A stretch of 64,000 bases of DNA from Norana najaformis (lineage: Eukaryota; Annelida; Clitellata; Crassiclitellata; Hormogastridae), in NCBI GenBank assembly GCA_964023275.1, contig OZ029916.1, positions 32,332,587 to 32,396,586 of the forward strand, in the 5' to 3' direction. The notes beneath the pieces are model-generated. The model made no database searches, was not told the DNA's origin, and saw only the letters and a list, made by a program, of their open reading frames with translations. A program made the position numbers and the translations under genes. Shown piece after piece: positions 12,365 to 25,000 of the stretch. Within the stretch, counting starts at the first letter, position 1. Every line of letters starts with the position of its first letter.

Positions 12365-15300
12365 CAGGCTTGATTGCTTTGGCTAAGCCAATGAATTCGA
12401 CTGATTCAGTGGTTGTATTTAGCGTTCAAATAGCGCCGCTTCAATAGAACCTTATCTGCATGTTAAATTGTAATTAAGAACAGAAAGTTTATCAGTAAGC
12501 AACGTTAATTGCAAGTCACATGTACCAGGCTTCCGCACACCCACAGAGCCACACCAACGAATTTGCTAATGCAGTTCACAGATCGCAGCCTGAACAGGGC
12601 TTCTGAACCGCGTTGCATCGAGGATAAGGAACGACACGCGATATGGTTCGCCGCCAGGGGTCATATGATTGCTTCACCAGTCACCACCCAGCAATACCTC
12701 ACAGTTGATAGATAATCGCAGTTGGCAGACAGCTTTCCGGGCATCGCCTGAGCCTTTCGGTGAGGAATCGATCAGTGGGACGAAACACCGTCCAAAAGAT
12801 GCACAAAAGTCACGACACCATCGAAAAACCTAAAACGCAGACTCGGAGATTATTGTTGGATTAGTCTTACTGTTGTGCGTTATCTTATGCTACTAAACTG
12901 GTCTTTGTGATGACGACCACGAAAATGATGACTTCGGTTTATATGTATACACATATACGTACATATATATATATATATATAGGTTATGAATAGGCCTGTA
13001 ACCTAATTTAAATCAATTGCTTAGCTAAAGCAATTGTTCAAGGGCATCTGCGCGGTTTTTCAGAGTGGGGCTATAGAAGTTTTGAAAGAAGAACCAAATA
13101 ATTTTCGTCGGACTATTGCTTGACTGAAATTGTCTTCGCTGCATGCTTATGTAATGTAAAACTCCGAAATTTATCAACTTATAAAGAATTCCTTTACATT
13201 TCCATTCAAACATTTCCAAAAGCGCCTCTGCACGGTAATCAGATATTCTAATGATGAGCATTCGTCAGACCCTCTGTGCCGATGCCTGTAGAAGTAACTA
13301 TGAGTGTCGTTGTTTTTGTTGTTGTTTACAGAGCGGATAGGAGGTATTCGAGTCATCGCTGGTCTTCACAGACGATCGGACCAAAGCAATGCTCAGATTT
13401 CTAATCTCATCTCCTATACAATGGTAATGCATCTTCACATTTACACAGAATACTGATTATGATTGTGGTGTGACTAGAATGCCCATAGCCCAGAAATTTT
13501 ATGCCAGATAATCAAAACAGGATAATCATTTTGATGCATGCTATGATATTTAAGATTGTAACGGCCTCCATTGAAACTTGGTGCAAATTGGATGAATGCT
13601 TAAGACGAATCGATTCTCTTGATGGTAAATACAGTACAGTGATAATGCATCTTCACGTTTACACTGAATATTGGTTTTGACAGTCGATTGTGGTGTAGCT
13701 GGTATGTCCACGGCCGGGAAATTTCACGTCAGTACAAGATAATCATTGTGATGCATGCGATAATAATAGATAGTTAAGATTATAGGGGTCTCTGTTGAAA
13801 ACTGTGCAGTTTGGATGACTGATTAGGATGAACCGATTCTCATTAGGGTAAATGCTTACGTTCAATTAGGAATTTCGTTCTAGCCGAATTGACTAAAAAT
13901 GTTCGCAGCTGTACCCTGTAATACAGCCATTACCATAAGCTGCACTTTACAGCATCAGGATTACACGAAATCCATTTCAGTAGGCCTACATTAAACTGCA
14001 ATAGCGTAAATCATTTTGCACTGCAATTCTCATAGCTGATTCGAGATTTTCCTTCATTAGACAAAGCAATGGCTGAACGATACGTTTATCAACATTCTTA
14101 TTGGGGTAAACTTTTCACAGTCATTTGGGAAGGGGAATTTGACTTTCCACTATTTCCTACTCGCTCCTTTCCCAGTCATCAGGTAATCCGCTCGCTAGAT
14201 AACAAAAGCTTTTTGATTAAACATCCACGTCTCGTTTCTGGTGAGCTCTGTAATATTTTCATCTGTTACACTTCGTTGATTTATTTTCATCAATTAACGA
14301 ATTTGGATACGGGCATTCTTGGACATGTTTCTTCATAAAAGCAATCTTAGTAACATCTAGAGAGGACGGTTCATGGGAGATGAGGTTGGAGTAGGAATGG
14401 GGATGTCTAATTGGGCTTTGCCAATAATTGAGTAATTTAAAGCCCGAGTTCTTTGCGAACTTTCGGCACTGTACAGTGACAATATAAATGTGATCCTTGA
14501 TTTGATAGCACGAGGATTACAATGTCGGAAGTTGGACATTCCCCAACGATATTTGCCATTCTGAACCTCGCCACGCCAATCGACACATCGCCATCACACA
14601 TCGCTCTGCTGACCCTCCCGCCAGGACAACTCTAATCAGTTTGTTGGAGTCACATGCACCCTCAGCGGTTGGGGTCGTACATGTAAGGTGTCGTGTGTTT
14701 ATCGCTCTGGTTTTATTAACTACAATGGAACCCCAATTTTTTTGCAATACTGATGTAAGGATTTTAACCCTATATGTCCCCAGATATCTTTTCCCTCGTG
14801 TGTTCCCTTGAAATCCTCCATCAGCGGGAGACCAACAATATTACCGCCTTGGATCTTTACCGGGTCTATCGACATAGACTGCGATTTAACCCGGAAACGA
14901 CCATCGATAGACATCTTGTGTGTCACGGTAAGAGCACTGTAGAAGTCTGTATAATAGATGAAACTCGTCCTGAATGGCTGGATTTTTTCACGTTATTTGT
15001 TCAAGTACCCAGACTGATTTCCCAGGCAGTTACTTTCTTGTTTCAACGGACTGGCGTAGAGAGCAGAATACAGCAGCTGGATTCATAAATGTGAAATATG
15101 TGACAGCTATGTATATACACATGTAACATTTTCAAAGGAAAATGTGAAAATGGTAGGGGAATTAATGGAAGGTAACCCATAAGAATGGAAACCCTGAGAT
15201 AAATTTGCCTAAGGCTATGACTGGTCATCAGAAAACAGGGAAACTAAGAATTGTCGTTAAAACGCCGTAAGTTTTTCTGCTCGATGGCCCTTCCATGGGC

Positions 15301-15635
15301 AAATGGGCAAGTTGAATGAATAACAGGTTGGACTGACTGACTGACTCACTGACTGCTTTTGTTGACACCGATTGACTGATCGAGCGGATCGATAAAGATT
15401 CATTAACTATTTGAGTGATGGATTTTTATTGCAAAGATTTGTCCTATTGCAAATTTTCTCTCTGTTTTACGCAAAGCCGCCAGCAACATCTTCCGGACGC
15501 TCTACAGAAGGTCAACATTCCTGTCATCAGTACTGATGAGTGCAATCGGCTAATGATTGGAGTTATCGGGGCCGACTGCCATGATTCCCATATTGCGCGT
15601 TTACGACTCCGCCGAACAAAAGGGATCGTGCAAAC
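11426..15635 (+). pseudogene. Chymotrypsin-family serine protease, right copy, frame-broken and cut by a gap
   Basis: Exon 1 (11426-11465) encodes a signal-peptide start, MRCLAALLALVCL, and ends at a GTAAGT donor. Exon 2 (12061-12269) carries the zymogen activation site ILGG and the catalytic His57 in LSASHC. Exons 3-5 (13332-13423, 14509-14682, 15477-15635) repeat those of the left copy. The exon 1/2 phase does not join cleanly, so a one-base indel near 12061-12085 is likely. Extra bases in exons 3, 4 and 5 break frames that are intact in the left copy, and the exon 5 acceptor is AAAG instead of ACAG. The Ser195 exon is missing because the sequence runs into Ns. It may be a real pseudogene, but uncorrected sequencing error is at least as likely; exons 1-2 probably show the true 5' end of this gene family. 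Confidence 0.8.
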
Positions 15636-16195
15636 GTAAGTCAATTAAGAGGGATAGCAGATATACTCTCTTCTTCTTGGGGCTCAAGAGACGCCATTCT
15701 TCTCTGTTCTTTGTCGTTCGTTTCTCTGTTGCCCGATCGGGCTCCTGTGCGGATCATATCCAATGGCGCCACTCCTCACGATGTTGTACCTCCTCCTTCT
15801 GAATCCGTTCACCATCATACAGTCCAGAAACATCCATCTTTTTGGTTTCTTGCCCTTCATATTTCAGTGATAACTCTTAGGAAGGAGCCTTCTTCAGTAC
15901 AAGACAATCCATTTCGTGTGTCGCATTCTTATCCTTGGCCATCAGAGGATTTTACTTCTTCCACCGATTTCAGCTCGTCTTCCTTTGTGTGATGTTTTTG
16001 GTCCTACCAACGTTCTCCATCTATCACCATATCGACATCTCGAAAACCTCACGTCTTCTGATGTACTCCTTTCTGATGGTTCATGTTCCTTGCCATCTTT
16101 TTTGACCACGCTGCCCAAGTAGTAGAATTCCCTTACGTTGCTGATTAATAATAATTATTATTTTCATTGTCGTTTTCATCTTCCCGGTTTATTTT
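13068..16195. repeat. Duplicated segment, right copy
   Basis: Counterpart of 1-3104. It begins at GGGCTATAGAAG and ends exactly at the assembly gap. It is longer than the left copy by about 24 bases through scattered single-base insertions, both in introns and exons. An insertion-dominated pattern beside a gap is typical of uncorrected long reads used for gap filling; that explanation is inference. Confidence 0.95.
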
Positions 16196-16205
16196 NNNNN
16201 NNNNN
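16196..16205. other. Assembly gap (10 N)
   Basis: Ten consecutive Ns interrupt the right protease copy inside intron 5. Gap size is nominal. Sequence after the gap does not resemble the continuation of the left copy (3105 onward), so the junction is not trustworthy. Confidence 1.
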
Positions 16206-17435
16206 GAGATTTCAGTTATTGTTCCTAACTTTTAAAATTAGTGTCTGGAAACATCAGATGCTATTGTGGCAAGATTGCTGAAAAAATAATTTGCTGGTAT
16301 TGAAGCTGATTCATTGCAGTCTATAGTCACTGGACTGGCCTTCTGGAACAGTCGTCCACAAAAAGACCTACTTTTCCACTACAAGCAGCTGAAGAAACAT
16401 TTTCAACCTATCTTAAGTCACAACATTTTAGATATGGTAGATAGCCTTGTTTTAGCACCTTTATGAGCTTATAAAATATGATATACAAGTAGCCAGATAC
16501 AAAATAGAACAGCTGGATGACCCCAGAACAGCATGACCCGGATCATGGGGTCGATTCTCTGCTTGCTAAACTTCATGCTATAAACAGCCTCAAAAATGGG
16601 TGCAGGATAGTGACCATTGTCAACACATTGTAGATACAATGCCGCTCCATAAATGTTTTTGATAAAGGCCAGCTAGTAATGCATTTACCTTGCATAACTG
16701 CATACAATTTTCATTAGGGATTTTGTGATAGTGAAGCTTTGTGTGAACTGTTAACTTGAGATGTAACATGATTGATGTGATTTTTTTGGCTTAGTGTTTG
16801 TCAGTCTCCTCGTGTCTATGTTTGCATCGGGTCTTGTGCATCGCGTTTGTGTAACAACGTGGTAAGCATTTATTTCTAAGCTTCTTCTTCCCACGGGTAG
16901 TCTTGTGAAATTCATGTTATTACATAATGGTGCATTATTTCTGAACTTCTGCACATTATTGTTGTGCCATTGGTAAGAACAGTGAAGGCAAAATCCACAA
17001 GCCCATGTAATCCTTGGATTGTTGACCATCCTGGAATGTCAGACCATCCAGGGAATGCCACGCCATCTGGATCAACTCAGCCCTCCATTGTTCAGGGTTG
17101 GTTAATAAGAATAAATACAAGGTGGTATGTTAAAAATGGCAACTTGTTGGATTGCTATGTTCATGTTTTTGCCTTGGCTGTAAATCTTTGAACCTCAGGA
17201 CCACACTTATGACGATTTCTACAGACCCATGGAAGCAAGCATACATGCTACTTTTAGCTTTTAACAACTGTGCCCTTTATTTTAATTTTTTATGCACACG
17301 AATTCATATATGGAGAAAGCTGTTGGTTGCCATGTGCCTTGGACTATTATTGATATAAGCATATAATGAAAGAATAACTACGTTAGTTTAACTTATGTGG
17401 GAATTTCCTAATGACTTGAACGCTTTTTGTTTCAG
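16206..17435. other. Non-coding stretch, nothing firmly recognised
   Basis: AT-rich. A short frame near 16318-16450 reads LAFWNSRPQKDLLFHYKQL but has no family I recognise. No exon pair with coherent phase was found that would join the candidate exon at 17436, although the gene could be cut by the gap at 16196. Confidence 0.5.
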
Positions 17436-17547
17436 TTTCCTTTTTTCAATGGTCCATCTCTACTACATCAACAAGTTGTCACAGTCATACTATGCTCCAG
17501 CAGCCCCTGCCTCCATACCAATCAAGGTGGCCAAGAAGAAGAATTAG
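17436..17547 (+). CDS. Possible terminal exon of an ER membrane protein ending in a di-lysine motif
   Basis: A pyrimidine-rich acceptor (CTTTTTGTTTCAG) opens a 36-codon frame that starts FLFSMVHLYYIN and ends KVAKKKN before TAG at 17545. The last four residues, KKKN, fit the KKXX ER-retrieval signal. The hydrophobic start could be the end of a last membrane helix. This layout is seen in several multi-pass ER proteins, including fatty-acid elongases, but identity is not established and no upstream exon was found. The frame is short and could be chance. Confidence 0.35.
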
Positions 17548-18034
17548 TGAACTCAGTATGCTAATGAAAAGCCTCAGCATTTAATGTTCATGACTTGTTT
17601 TAGTCAATTATTATCTGTAGCCAGTCTCTAGTATGTACTGTACTTGATTTAAGTATGTTGCAGTACTTGATGTAAGTATTGACTGTACTTGATTTAAGTA
17701 TGTACATAATGTACATGATTGATGTGTCCATCTGATGGACTGGGCTAAGTAGGTGATGTTTAGATTAAATTAAAATGATTTATGTTGGGGAAAAAGGTGT
17801 GCTAGCATCAAAATGTAAAGCAACAAAACAGTGATTGTTGTCTGGATTATTGATTGTTTCTGAGTATTTATCCTGAAAGTGTTTGAATAGGAAGGAGGGT
17901 AATTGAGCATTTATTAAATGCCTTAATCAAGAAGGGTTCTCGAAGGCCTTGTATTAGGTAAGGGGATTCTTCTGCATTAGCAAATTACAACAACAACCCA
18001 ACAGCTGGATTACATGGTTTGATTATTCACTGTC

Positions 18035-18115
18035 AGTTATTTCACACAAGGAATTGGGATTCAAAGCCTGGACTGAAAGGCAAACGCATTAGCAATGTGC
18101 TGCTGTGCCACCCAT
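18035..18115 (-). mobile_element. tRNA-derived SINE head (family C)
   Basis: On the minus strand it reads GTGGCACAGCAG, GCTAATGCGTTTGCCTTTCA and a B-box-like GGCTTTGAATCCC. The same layout occurs at 43245-43345 (minus). It is a Pol III-type SINE head, not a tRNA gene, because the stems do not pair well. Confidence 0.55.
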
Positions 18116-18833
18116 CATCACTTGGGCTTCACATATCCCTTAAAAACCCCTCCAAAAGCACTCCTCACTTTGATAACTAGAACGAGTTCTTAAGTTGAAG
18201 AAGCTCATGTACTTTCAGCCAGACTCCTCTCGCTGTCTATTGCATGCACACAGAATGACCAGCAAAATGTCGTTAAACTGCAATCTTAACAGTCGTTTCT
18301 TTTCCGAGGAGACTCTAGTGTCGCTGAAACGCTTGCAGATTAATTTGTTTAAAAACATTTGTTTGCAGCACAACAATCTTGTAGCAAATGACCTTCGACT
18401 AATGTCTCATTCATTACGGTTTTGGGCCATGAAGTGAAGAGATTGGATTTGATTAGATTAAGAAGGCCCATTGGCTTCACTGTCAGCTTTATTGCCAGGC
18501 AATTGATTTCTGTGAGCATTCATTATCATCTGCACTTTCCATGTATGTTAAGAGTAGATTGCATTATAATGACTGATTATTGAATTGCTGTTGCATTAGA
18601 ATTGGCTGGCTTACATATGGCCTATTACAATTTCATAGGCTGTGACGGTATGGCTAAATTCGCACATGGATAGAATGCAATGCGTACTATGCAGGCACCC
18701 GCATTCTAGTTATAAAAGTAAATTGGCTGGATTAAAGACAAGATATCACGTGACCTATCTGTTGCCCATAGGAATGCATCAGCCACTTGCATGTATTAAC
18801 AACTGTGATCGTAGGAAGGTCTCCACTTTACAT

Positions 18834-19013
18834 AGGGCACTGTAGTCAATTGGTTAGAGTGCTCGGCTTGCAACGTGGAGTGCAGGTTTCAGCCTTCCAG
18901 TAGATGGTTACTGTATAGGGGGCCTTGGGCAAGTCCTTCATTTACAACTGCTCGGCACCGTGGGCTGATGCTTAATCATTAGATAGTGGTGATTAATTAA
19001 TGCAGAATTAATA
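18834..19013 (+). mobile_element. tRNA-derived SINE (family A), copy 1
   Basis: Head CAATTGGTTAGAGTGCTCGG resembles a Pol III A box, and GGTTTCAGCCTTCC sits at the B-box position. The body shares GATGGTTACTGT, the GGGCAAGTCCTTCA block and a tail reading ATTAGATAGTGG...TGCAGAATTAATAAT with the minus-strand copy at 49441-49660. Confidence 0.8.
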
Positions 19014-19261
19014 ATAGGCTTGATTAGTTAATGAAGGCATTCAAGTGTTTAGGGCATGGTTCTGTTTGCGCAATATCCAAGGGGTGGGCATGCTAGACTG
19101 TCGATCCAGAGGTCTGGGATTCAACCCCCCCCCCCAAGAGAGCTGTTCAAGGTTTCTGTTCCACCATTGCCCCTGGCGAACTCGGCTGTTACAGAACACT
19201 GACCGTGTACTGTCGGTGAGAAGATACGACAGCAAGATTGACTGGCCACCTGCCCTCGTGT

Positions 19262-19462
19262 GACGTGTTGAGATGAAGAAGATAACCCCTGTCTCGCCGC
19301 CTGATCTTCCCACTGACCGTATATGATAAATGTACTAATTGTAGCTGAGTTCGGTAGGTGGCACAAGTGGAGCCAAAATCTCTAAAAAATGCCGTCCTGG
19401 CGAAATTTTGATCCTACGATTGACGGCCCTACACGCTAGCTACTAGACTATCGCATACCCAA
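19262..19462 (-). mobile_element. tRNA-derived SINE (family B), copy 1
   Basis: Minus-strand element matching 34850-35092 and 41812-42058. Shared blocks include CTGATCTTCCCACTGACCGT, TGTAGCTGAGTTCG, GTGGAGCC(A/G)AAATCTC and TCCTGGCG-AATTTTGAT (the decayed B box). The piece just left (19060-19260, plus strand, with GGGATTCAACCCC and a run of Cs) looks like a different SINE, so this is a nested cluster. Confidence 0.75.
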
Positions 19463-19522
19463 TCTTCAGTTTAAGATGTATTTAAACGCGACTTTCGTGA
19501 CTTCACACGAGTCAAAGCAAAG

Positions 19523-19687
<165 letters not shown>

Positions 19688-19689
19688 TA

Positions 19690-20870
19690 CACGCACATGT
19701 ATATATGTATATATAGGCCTACAATCATGCGTCGAGTACTGACAGTGAAACAGATACAGAGTCGGCCTATAGAGATACAGAACACGGACAGAAAACATCT
19801 TCATGTATATGTTCAGAGTTCATCTGGCTAAGTTCGTACCGATGTGGTGGTCATCTGTTAGCTAGGACAGCACACGCAGATCTGTCTGGCGCATAATAAC
19901 AGTGCGGGCCACGAATTATACGCCCACCGTCTTATCTCGTTGGCTGTAGTCCGATAGACAGTGAACAGAATGAATGAAGGGCAGGCGGTGTGGTCCATAA
20001 TGCGCTGGTGATATTTACCGGCCAACGTGTGCAAGTGTGATATACAGACTGTTACAAATTCACGCAGAATTCGCGTCGATTTGAGTTTCGAGACGAATAG
20101 TTTATAGCTCTGCTTTCAGCGCGGATTTCTTCAAGTTCTGGTATTTCAACGATCGTCAGTATACAAAAGGCAACTATAAAATACGTTACACAAACAAGTC
20201 GCCGGTAAAAACTCGTCAACTCTATACCTTGCCATAGTCATTTTTCTACGCACGTAGGCCTAATAGTAGTTTCCAGTGTATCCACATCTTGTGGATTCCA
20301 TGGTCGTTGACGTCGACCTTACCATACCACACCGTTAAAATTCATAATGCACATATAGAGTTCGAAGCTAACAATTTATCAGCTGATCTTAGCTTACAAA
20401 TAGTGTTGTAACTGAACACTTAGTCCTACATATCTCTACTCAGATAAAGTAGCAAGTGGTGCCGAGTCGCCAAGGACGTTTCCGCCTATTCCTCAAACAT
20501 GGGTACACGAAGTTGTTTCGTGGTTTCAAGGGAGAATAATGGGTGCCTACGAAGTTTAGCACCATTCAATAACATCACTTGACCACACTATTTATAACAT
20601 TTGTAGCGTAGTGTAGTGCAATGGACGTTTTGCATAGAAGTTTATTAAGTAGCGTCTTATAGGTGATGTGTTGTAAAAGGCGTGGTCAAGTGACGCCTGA
20701 GAATGATGCGAAAAACTATGCTCCCTCAAAGCTAGGTAGCAACAATTTCCTGTCCATTTACAGCTTTTGTGAGTTGCTGAAATGTGCTATATAAATGGCC
20801 AGATACAGACATACACACATACATACATGCATACATACAATATACAAAATAATGTCTTTCTGAACGTTTA
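19690..20870. other. Non-coding stretch upstream of the 140-residue protein
   Basis: No gene seen. 20727-20845 ends in GTGCTATATAAATGGCC followed by ACATACATACATGC repeats, which is typical of a LINE or SINE 3' end. TCACTTGACCAC near 20577 recurs inverted as GTGGTCAAGTGA near 20683, a weak imperfect palindrome. Confidence 0.5.
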
Positions 20871-20947
20871 ACCAGCTTTTCCAAGGCTACGGTTCAGCGG
20901 AAGTAAACCGAACCCTCAACCGAAGGAAAGACGAAGACGCGGCTGCG

Positions 20948-21370
20948 ATGGACCAGATGGAGGAGGTCCTGATCGACTGTGACGTAATCGATTGTGACGT
21001 CATCGTCAACGGTGCGCAGCCGTCGACGTCGAAAGCGAGTGAACCTTCATCGAGGAAAGTAGCGGCGAAGAGCGAGGAGTTTCCGCTGGGCTACATCTCC
21101 TCGGCGAGGGTCCATCGGGGACTCGGTCGACAGGTGTTGAGCGACACCGGACTGACCGACGGTGCCGTCACCAGTGCCATCATGATGTACTCGCCGGATA
21201 TCCCGTCGGCCGAGGGTAGGCACGCCTATGACACGAAGCCTAATCTGGCCAATTATTACACGATGATTGAAACGGAAGAAACCGTCAAGTGTGTTATATC
21301 GACGATCCTGTTCTTCGCCATCGTCATGGCCATTATCCTCGTGGCGTTTCTGGAAAACCCGATGATGTAG
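20948..21370 (+). CDS. Unrecognised 140-residue protein with a C-terminal membrane segment
   Basis: The frame is CpG- and GC-rich, unlike its AT-rich surroundings, which supports real coding. The N-terminal half is acidic and Ser/Thr-rich, with a short duplicated VIDCDVID motif around residues 8-18; the middle contains GYISSARVHRGLG; residues about 115-136 form one strongly hydrophobic helix (ISTILFFAIVMAIILVAF) close to the C terminus. This suggests a tail-anchored or single-pass type II protein. The frame stays open upstream to about 20861, and a good acceptor (TTTAACCAG at 20865-20873) would make 20874-21370 a terminal exon reading LFQGYGSAEVN before the ATG at 20948. I do not recognise the family. 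Upstream exons are not identified. Confidence 0.65.
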   Translation: MDQMEEVLIDCDVIDCDVIVNGAQPSTSKASEPSSRKVAAKSEEFPLGYISSARVHRGLGRQVLSDTGLTDGAVTSAIMMYSPDIPSAEGRHAYDTKPNLANYYTMIETEETVKCVISTILFFAIVMAIILVAFLENPMM

Positions 21371-21750
21371 TAGGCCTAATGACGGTGATGTATTGTAAAT
21401 TTCCATAGACCATGCGCGACCTACATGTGCAAGATCCCGTGCAGACAGTCGCGTGCAGTTTATAATTCGAAATAGCCAACTAGGACAAGTACACTTGTAG
21501 GTCCTATTTTCAGAATAGATGAGTGTGTGCAAGGTGGGATTTGAACAGGTGTCATGTTGAACTACTGTGGTCGTGTTGGTGCTTCAGCCAAAAGATAATT
21601 CAGCCTCCAGCACCAGATTTGTGGACAGCTTCTACAGAGGCATTTCAGCTCAACGAAGTATCACTATTGCATTGTATACCATTGCACTTACTTGAAATTA
21701 CTGCAATAACTGGTAACCTCTGTTTGAACTTACAGGTTATTCGAACTTGT

Positions 21751-22087
21751 AGCTTCGTAAATATATAGGCCACAGCTGTGCATCAGATCACGAGTTTTCG
21801 CGTTTGGGCCTATCGTATAGTCATCGAAATTGAGATGTGACAAGATTCACAAGAGATGAGAGTAAACTGCGTGTTGGCTGTTACAGGACTCCCTTTAAAG
21901 CGTGGAAAATCCTCCCTCGCTGTGGCGACTGGGTTGGGTAGCGAGTTTGAAGCGTCCTCGCACAAAACCTCAGTGATGCAGAATTACGTATCATCATAAA
22001 CTATACTATATGACTATACGATAGGCCCAAACGCGAAAACTCGTGATCTGATGCACAGTTGTGGCCTATAAGACTATTTACGAAGCT
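21751..22087. mobile_element. Foldback/MITE-like element with 61-bp inverted arms
   Basis: The left arm 21764-21824 and right arm 22010-22070 are reverse complements with one mismatch in 61 positions (TATAGGCCACAGCTG...GTATAGTCAT). A further 12-bp perfect pair, AGCTTCGTAAAT, lies outside them (21751-21762 and 22076-22087). The spacer is 185 bp with no frame. Such structure fits a non-autonomous DNA transposon; a second copy was not seen here and no target-site duplication is obvious. Confidence 0.85.
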
Positions 22088-25000
22088 TATGAGTTTTATT
22101 GTAGGATTGCATAACTGTACACAGTGTTCAGAAACGCCCACCAACTCGTTATGAAGGCGTCCTTAAATAAAGTCACCAATATTGTGATATAGATATCTTA
22201 AGAACCGGATATAGAGAAAGAACATCATGTTATGATGGCTGCAACAGACTAGGCTTTATAGGCAATATAGGGTCTCTGTCACTATCGAGATATCTAATTA
22301 CTGCAATACGCGATTGCATGCAAAACCTTTATACAGTACATGTGTTAGTGGTATGCGAATGCATGCGTAACTTAGGCCGACGTATAACGCGGATATACAG
22401 ATATGCATGCATGCGGGTTATCTCGGTAATTAAACCCCCACGTGGTAGCCATACTGGTCGCTTTATTGCGGAAATTCGTCTGCTGCAAGGTCAGTTAAAG
22501 GTCACGATGGATGGAAACAAATGGAGCAACGTTAGACATGAGGATGACTGGAAGTACGTCCTGCTGGAAGGAACAAGAATTTCAGCAATTGGTAATTAAA
22601 GTAATTAATTAACGAGTGTCGCAATAGTTTTCAGTGGGAGCTACATGATTTCTGCAATTACGTCACTAGTGGAGGATACATTCTAACACAGTATAGTAGG
22701 CCTATAGCCAGGGCTTTGTGCAGAAAATTTTTTGGAGGAAGTGTGGTAAATTTTGCATTTTACCTTGCTGTGTTTATTTTGCTTTTGATGATTTTTCTAC
22801 TTTTCAATTTTTCATCACGTTTTATTTTTCACCCAATGATGATGTAGCGATCCTGCTCTTAATATGCATTTGATTCGATTTTATGGGTAACTTGTGTATA
22901 AAGTGTTAGGGTGCTTAGCTAGACTTATAATATATAGTGTAGTATGTTTAATGTGTAGGGCTATCTAGTTTGCCTATGGTAGCGTAAGTATAGTGATTTA
23001 GTAGACAGAACAGCACCTAGGGATATAAACTAGTTTAAACTGCGTCATCCTGTGAACGAATCTACAGGAACTGTGATTTGCCCATGAGGGAATTGTAACA
23101 GGGTAAACTCGAATCAGCTTTAATCAACGTGGGAAGGGAAGTGTAAATTCACATATTAATAAGATTATAATGTGCTGGTCTTAGGTAGGCTAGGTTACTG
23201 GATTAGAAATTCTATTGTGTGGTCATTGAACTTAAACCATTTTTGACATTTATTTTTAATAAAACTCATAATCTTAATTTGACAGTGACTGTAACGAGCC
23301 ATCATATCATCAAACATCTTATTCTATTCTAAGGGTTTGACCGAGTTAGACTTGGGTTAACTTGCTAGTCAATAGTAGATCCCTTATTGCAGAGTACACC
23401 CGGCTGAAGTGCTTACTAAATATAGATTGCTAGCATCCCATGTGCAATTAATACACTACAGTGAAATAGTTCAAAGGAAGTAATGGACAGGGTGTGACGA
23501 CATATGGTATATTCTAAAATTTCGAAAGGGGGTTCAACCCGTAAACTTCCCCATTAAATACGACCTACGAACAAGTCAATAAACAGGCAATAGCACAAGG
23601 TGCACAATGTTAAGACCATCACAGTTGTTCTTCTGGAGCCATACCTCCTTCATTTGCACAGGTATGTCGAATGTCAATGTCGACGATCTTTTGAAGTTGT
23701 CAATAGATAAGGTTTCTAACTGTCAACTAGACCGATTTGTAGCATAGCATCAATTCGACAAAAGTCTTTCATTTTCGTGTATATCACTAAATAAACGAAC
23801 AGTTCAGTGACAACAGTATTTCTTCGCAATACACGTCAGAGATAGGAAAAGACTCGGGTCAATTAAAGAAATTGAGGCCCATAAGTTCCAATTTCCAAAC
23901 CTCGAACGAGAGAAAACTGAAACGAAGCACGTGTAACTTTGTATTGGCTGTCATGAATAGAAAATCTTTGTTTCGAATAACAACACTTCTTCCTTATTTT
24001 AAAGTATATTAAGAAAAACAACATGTAAAGATGAGGCCACTTGCCATGTGAGACCCAGGCTAAATGACCATGCTGTCCACTCTGATAGGGCCTGCCTCGT
24101 CGACACCCAGAGTCTAACACGAATCTATTAAGGAACCTGTAACCCAAACTATCATCCGAGCTCACGACAGACTCCCGCCACAAAATCCCCCTCGCGCTGT
24201 CTTTAACAATGCATTTGCAACCATTTTTATGGGCTCTTTCCCGCCATGACAGCATACAGTTCACTATGGTCTGGACCGGTTCTATGCCTCATCGCAACGT
24301 AGGCGCATCGTTTCCCACGCGAACGCTCACGTGATAAATTGCGCGCCAGCCGATGTCGTGGAAAATTCCACGATGTGCTCATCAGCCAACCACAAACAAG
24401 TCAGCCAGATGACTTAGCGGCATGACGTCACTGAAATTTCTCACTGAAATTTCCAATACAAACGCGTGCTTTAAACATGGCGAATCATCATCGGAAAATC
24501 ACTCAGAATAATAAACATATAAAGATATATCTAAATATATCAGTGTATATCTAATATAAATCTAACGCTATAGATAAATACATCAGCTAGGCTATCGGTC
24601 TACGTAAAGAGAACTTATATGTTGAATATATTTCTAATATACATCTAGGATAACGATGTATCTAATATAGTTGCTATAAGAGCACTGTCTAGGCCTGCTT
24701 CATGCATACGCAGCGCGATACCATTCATTGGATTTGACTGTGGATCACACATGCTGTAGGTTGCGTTTGGTGGGAGGCATGATGTAAGCAGAGAATCAAA
24801 TTAAGTTCACTTTCTTCTCCCATAAGCAGGCTATGCTGATGCAACTGTGAATTATTTATACTGGTCCACGATTACTGGATTCGCTAATGCAGTGAATGCA
24901 TTTCCCTGGGTACGCCCAAACGTTGAAGGAAAATTATTACTATACTGTATGGTCGCTCAGGCTTTGGGTATCAGCCCGTACAAGTGTATCCACGCATGCG

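Noticed and set aside
23863-24264. 133-codon minus-strand frame near a CRE site
   Set aside because: No family motif, ordinary composition, and no splice or start evidence beyond its length; kept only as part of the non-coding description.
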